In this document: piece after piece, positions 42,461-46,313 of the stretch
Layout: every line of letters begins with the position of its first letter
Numbering within the stretch: position 1 is the first letter of the stretch
From: Leptolyngbyaceae cyanobacterium CSU_1_4
Lineage (GTDB): Bacteria > Cyanobacteriota > Cyanobacteriia > Elainellales > Elainellaceae
Reading direction: 5' to 3'
Assembly: GCA_012034615.1 (NCBI GenBank)
Contig: JAAUPA010000007.1
Span: 1-46,313 of the forward strand
DNA: 46,313 nt
Made by a program: the position numbers and the translations under genes
The notes under the pieces: generated by a model
The model's input: only the letters and a program-made list of their open reading frames with translations
Told to the model about the DNA's origin: nothing
Database searches by the model: none

Positions 42461-43899
42461 ATGAAGGATCAGGGTGTGATGATTCAACCGGGTTCTAGGA
42501 AAAAGCGGCAACTGCGCTACTTAGTTTTAAGCCTGCTGTTAAATGCAGCAATTTGGGGACTAACCCTGTTTTACCTCAAACAGGCAAAATCAACTTATAC
42601 CAGCGAATGGGCAATTATTTTACCGGGTTCAGCACCTGGAATTGATATTAATTTACCCAATATTGGACAAGCCAGTTCTTCTAGCAGTTCTCCGTTTGGG
42701 GGTGCCACAACCGATCCTAGAGCGAACTATCAATTTATCGCAACGAGTGATGCAGTTTTAACTCAAGCTGCAATGTCTATTCAGACTACTGAGAAAGAGT
42801 TTGGAACTCCGCGAGTTAAGCTAATTGATAATACAACGATTATGACAGTACAAGTTCAAGGGGATAGCCCAGAGCGATCGCGGCAGAAATCTTGGGCGCT
42901 CTATCAAGCTCTAGAAAAGCGGCTGGGGCTGTTGCGCGTTGAAGAAGTTGCTCGCCGAGATGAGGGCATTGAACACACCCTTCAATTTGCCAAAAATAAG
43001 TTGGTAACCGCACAACAGCAGCTTTCTCATTACAAAGTTAATTCAGGACTCAGTTTTCCAGGACAGGTCGATAATCTTTCTGTCAACGTGGAGCAATTAC
43101 GCCGACAGCGGGCAGAAGCTTTAGTACAGGCACAACAATCGACTCGCCGATTGCAGCAACTTGCCGCCAACTTGGGCATTTCATCTCAGCAGGCGGCGGA
43201 GGCATTTTTGCTACAAGCCGACCAACAATTTCAGCAGAATCTTAAAAGCTACAGCGAAACTACAGCCAATTTATCAATCTTACGTTCAAAATGGGGACTT
43301 AATCATCCTGAAGTGGTGCGGGAGCTAGCAACGCAAGAAGCCTCGGGGATGGCGCTCCGCGATCGCAGCACGACGCTTTTAGGCAGAGAGGTGGGGCAAC
43401 GGGCACTAGCGACCCTTAGCCTCGGTAGTGGCGACCAGGGCAGCGGACGCGCCAGTTTGTTCCATGAATTGATTACCATCATGTTGAGCAACGGGGGTTA
43501 GCTGAAGCGGTCAGAACATTAGATCAACAGATTAGTGCATTAGATTATCGTCTCACCGATTTATCTCAGAAACAATCAAAATTAGAAAGCCTTGAACGAG
43601 AAATGCAAACCGCAGAAGCCGTTTTCGCTTCAACCGTTGCCAAACTAGATTTGGGCAAATCTGAAATTTTTTCTGCTTATCCATTAGCCCAATTGGTTGC
43701 AGAACCTAGCTTGCCTCAGGAAGCCAGTGCGCCCAGACGATCGCTCATTTTCCTTGGCTCAACCACAGGTTCAATATTTTGTAGCGCTGGCTTAGGGTTA
43801 CTTTGGTGGCGCAAACGTTTGATAGATTTGATGCAAAAACAAAGAAGTTTGGCGATTGCATCACCGTTATCGAGTCGGGATGAGGAGCAGGCAGCATGA
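42461..43899 (+). pseudogene. Chain-length regulator (Wzz/GumC-like), split by a one-base frameshift
   Basis: From ATG 42461 the frame gives an N-terminal membrane helix (L-V-L-S-L-L-L-N-A-A-I-W-G-L-T-L-F-Y-L, about 20-40) and a Wzz-type periplasmic domain with a long coiled coil. It stops at N-G-G (43501). The other frame continues L-A-E-A-V-R-T-L-D-Q-Q-I-S-A-L-D to the second membrane helix (L-I-F-L-G-S-T-T-G-S-I-F) and stops at 43899. One additional G in the G5 run (43493-43497) restores a protein of about 479 residues. Wzz/GumC proteins set polymer length and link the inner-membrane polymerase to the Wza-type channel; no tyrosine-kinase domain is fused. The stop overlaps the ATG of the next gene. 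Confidence 0.8.
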
Positions 43900-45184
43900 G
43901 TATATCTATTCAGCCCGAAACGTTCCCAGAACGAGTCATTTGGTATACCTTATTGTGGACTTACGGATTCTTTTGGATTGGTGGATTATATGTGGTGGGC
44001 TCAGTAGTAGGATGGATTCTCTTGGCGTATTGGGTAAGACAATTATGGTATCAAACAGAGGCTACGCCCGCAGGCGATCGCATTCGCATTCCTTGGACAA
44101 CTTGGGTTTGGATCATAGGGATGGTGATGATGGAAGTTGCGTTAGTCATAGGTCATTTAGATTTCAATCTAGAAACTTCTTTAATGATTAAATCTTCCAT
44201 TGGTTGGGCAAAGGGCTGGGCGCTACTGGCAGTCTTTCCCCTCATTGGCACCCTCAAAATTCGCCCCCAGTTGCTGTATCGTATTGCCTGCATGATTGGG
44301 TTTCAATCGTTACTGATTTTCCCGTTTTTCTGCTGGCTTATCTACTACATTTACCCGCAACACCCTATGTTTCTCCCTTACAACTGATTGGCGGTCCAGG
44401 TCCGGAGTTCTTTGCACCTAGTTTGTATGAAATTGATCCGAGTAATGGACAGCCTCGCTGGCGATTGTTTACGCCTTGGGCACCTGCCCTCGGTTTTGTG
44501 GGGAATGTTTATTTTGTTTTGGCATCCCAAGAGGGCGATCGCAAATGGCGTTTCCTGGGCATCATGGGCGCTATCTTTATGTGTGTTATTTCCGTATCAC
44601 GACTAGCGTTACTGGCAATTCCCATCGTGTTTATTTTAACAAAAGTATTATCAAGTTTATCTCGTCCTTTCGCCTTGATTAGCATCGGTATTACCAGCGT
44701 TCTCGGCGGTTTGGTTTCACCCGTATTAATCATGGCGTTAGAATCGTTTTCTGACAAATTCCGCTCAGCGCGTGCCGATTCGTCGCGAGTGCGCGAGACA
44801 TTGGGGCGCATTGCCATCGATCGCTGGCAGAGCGAAGCCCCAATTTGGGGACATGGCATTGTCGAACGCGGACCACACGTCGCCGAGTTTATGCCCATTG
44901 GCTCACATCACACTTGGTTTGGGCTACTGTTCGTCAAAGGAATTGTGGGATTTATTGCGTTAGCTATTCCCTTTATCTGGAGCTTGGTTGATTTAGTGAT
45001 CAAATCTCAAACTAGTAAAACAGCCAGAGTCGGGTTAAGCATGATTTGTATTTTATTTCTGTACACGTTTGGTGAAAATTTAGAAATCCTGGCTTATCTA
45101 TACTGGCTGGCACTGATCATGATGGGAATTGCTTTTTCTGAGGATCAAAGAACTCATTTTGAGGTGGCTCTGTATGAAACCTAA
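43896..45184 (+). pseudogene. O-antigen ligase/polymerase-like membrane protein, split by a one-base frameshift
   Basis: The first frame (ATG 43896, overlapping the preceding stop by four bases) encodes several membrane helices to F-Q-S-L-L-I-F, then drifts to a stop at 44387. The other frame supplies V-F-L-L-A-Y-L-L-H-L-P-A-T-P-Y-V-S-P-L, then I-G-G-P-G-P-E-F-F and R-L-F-T-P-W-A-P-A-L-G-F. More helices and a Wzy/WaaL-type loop (G-H-G-I-V-E-R-G near 44855, S-H-H-T-W-F-G) follow, ending at 45184. One more T in the T4 run (44316-44319) joins them to about 429 residues. It is a polytopic inner-membrane protein that should polymerise or ligate lipid-linked glycans, working with the neighbouring Wza- and GumC-like proteins. 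Confidence 0.78.
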
Positions 45185-46166
45185 AATATTCCATGTGTTA
45201 GATGATCATAGCGTGGGCGGCATTACGGCAACAACGCGCCATATTTCTCATTCTTACCTTAAGGATGATTTTGACTTTCACTTAGTGAGGTCTAAAGAAC
45301 TCTTGTCTTTGCTGCAAACTGAATGCCCTGATCTGGTTATTTTTCATAATCCTAGCTCGTGGCGGCGATCGCTCAACCTAGCGCTGATCAAACTCTACGT
45401 TCCCCATCTCATCATTCATGAACACCACTACTCAGAAGGATTTACTCAGCATAAAGTTAAAAATCTTCAGCGCTTTTACACCATGCTGCAATGGTCATAT
45501 CATCGGGCAGACCGAGTGGTGGCAATCTCTCAAGGGCAAGCAAACTGGATGGAGAAAAATCGTTTGGTTCCGCTCTCAAAGCTAACGATGATTAACCAAT
45601 GTCCTAACCTCGATCGCTTTTTAAATGTTCCAATCAAAGTTAGAGCTTCTCCATTAATTTTGGCAGCCTATGGGCGCTTTTGTGTTCAAAAAGGATTCGA
45701 CATTTTGCTACACGCTATGCGCTTAATTCCAGATGCCAATATTCATCTCAACATCGGCGGATCGGGGAGCGAAGTAGACAAACTCTATAGCCTTGCTCAA
45801 GGCACTCCTAACATCAAATTTTGGGGTGAAATCGAGGATACCCCAATGTTTCTCTCTGCTGCTGATGTCGTGGTGATTCCTTCCCGATGGGAACCTTGGG
45901 GTAATGTCTGTATCGAAGCAAGAGCAGCCGGTAAACCCATTATTGCATCAGATATTGATGGGTTGTCAGAGCAAGTAAAAAACTGTGGCATATTGATTCC
46001 GCCCAACGATCCACAACTGTTAGCAGAGGCGATTCGTTCTGTTACCTTTGCTCCAGCACAACAGTTGGAAAATTGGGGTCATAATGCCCGTGCATCAGTG
46101 GATCGGGCTGGGGAAATATACCTCGAAACATGGCGATCGCTCCTTTGGAAAACCTTACAGTCTTAG
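45174..46166 (+). CDS. Glycosyltransferase family 4
   Basis: The 330-residue protein is GT-B fold. The N-terminal half has D-D-H-S-V-G-G-I-T-A-T-T-R and H-E-H-H-Y-S. The C-terminal half has A-A-Y-G-R-F-C-V-Q-K-G-F-D-I-L-L, the nucleotide-sugar site E-P-W-G-N-V-C-I-E-A-R-A-A-G-K-P-I with the E-x7-E pair, and a C-G-I-L-I-P-P-N-D end. It should transfer a sugar from an activated donor, with retention, in assembly of the polysaccharide handled by the preceding three genes. Start ATG 45174 is chosen: GAGGTGG lies upstream, and an 11-bp overlap with the previous gene suggests coupling. Donor and acceptor unknown. Confidence 0.87.
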   Translation: MKPKIFHVLDDHSVGGITATTRHISHSYLKDDFDFHLVRSKELLSLLQTECPDLVIFHNPSSWRRSLNLALIKLYVPHLIIHEHHYSEGFTQHKVKNLQRFYTMLQWSYHRADRVVAISQGQANWMEKNRLVPLSKLTMINQCPNLDRFLNVPIKVRASPLILAAYGRFCVQKGFDILLHAMRLIPDANIHLNIGGSGSEVDKLYSLAQGTPNIKFWGEIEDTPMFLSAADVVVIPSRWEPWGNVCIEARAAGKPIIASDIDGLSEQVKNCGILIPPNDPQLLAEAIRSVTFAPAQQLENWGHNARASVDRAGEIYLETWRSLLWKTLQS

Positions 46167-46190
46167 CTCAAAATCAATCTGGTTATCTAC

Positions 46191-46230
46191 TTATCTGGTT
46201 ATCTGGTTATCTGGTTATCTGGTTATCTGG
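46191..46230. repeat. Tandem array of an 8-bp unit, five copies
   Basis: TTATCTGG is repeated five times without change just after the glycosyltransferase stop, with a degenerate copy to its left (about 46177-46190). It resembles a slippage-prone microsatellite. The remaining bases to the right edge (46231-46313) hold no recognisable gene. Confidence 0.88.
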
Positions 46231-46313
46231 TTAATTGTCGTTATATTTCTATCCTGTGTCCCTATCCTGTGAATATTTTTCCCCTTACTCAATTTGTTAA
46301 AGATAAACTCTCC

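Overview
The window is cyanobacterial. It carries a phycoerythrin/phycobilisome gene cluster, a CyanoP lipoprotein, the photosystem-II-type S4 protein, a tmRNA with the cyanobacterial tag ANNIVPFARKAAAVA, and the octamer GCGATCGC (HIP1) many times in genes of both strands. Phycoerythrin together with both a CpcL-type and a CpcG-type linker, plus MITE-like intergenic repeats, suggests a filamentous, phycoerythrin-containing, possibly chromatically acclimating species (Leptolyngbya/Phormidium-like). The genus is inference.

Layout. 1-8,860: housekeeping and signalling genes (GH57 glycosidase cut by the left edge, CyanoP, Maf, a Ser/Thr kinase, a methyltransferase, a HAD phosphatase, tRNA-Ala(CGC), a large membrane histidine kinase). 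8,990-14,350: a broken Kir-type K+ channel, a RexT/TrxA2 redox pair around a perfect 17-bp palindrome, a nitroreductase, a DppC-like permease coupled to a ROK sugar kinase, an ISAs1-like transposase remnant and a long palindromic MITE. 14,351-23,980: a broken RTX protein, an RppA-like regulator with a broken partner kinase, a DUF4168 protein, tmRNA, the S4 protein, a MATE exporter and an SLH lipoprotein. 23,983-31,491: the phycobilisome block: cpeZ, cpeY, cpeA, cpeB and nblA on minus; an S-type bilin lyase, an HExxH protein, cpcL and cpcG on plus; then an XRE-type regulator. 31,847-37,420: a multi-receiver RcaC-like regulator facing a hybrid kinase and REC-PAS pair. 37,709-41,100: a Ras-like GTPase, a roadblock/BON/OmpA membrane protein and a coiled-coil protein. 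41,358-46,166: a polysaccharide export/polymerisation operon (Wza-like, Wzz/GumC-like, O-antigen-ligase-like, GT4).

How the genes work together. The phycobilisome block supplies both phycoerythrin subunits, their bilin lyases, two alternative rod linkers (CpcL, membrane-anchored; CpcG, core-attached) and NblA, which breaks the antenna down. The adjacent multi-REC regulator and phosphorelay genes are plausible controllers of antenna composition or of the downstream envelope/polysaccharide genes. The GTPase module is the most novel-looking part. A roadblock domain and a Ras-like switch lacking the usual catalytic Gln are encoded by overlapping genes, and the roadblock protein continues through the membrane into BON and OmpA (peptidoglycan-binding) domains. 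It lies head-to-head with the polysaccharide operon.

Caution on sequence quality. Six otherwise good genes (Kir channel, RTX protein, RppB-like kinase, hybrid kinase, GumC-like, O-antigen-ligase-like) are each split by what looks like one missing base, mostly in a short homopolymer. This uniform pattern looks more like sequencing or assembly error than real gene decay. They are annotated as broken, with the reconstructed span given. No database search was run; family names come from motif recognition.
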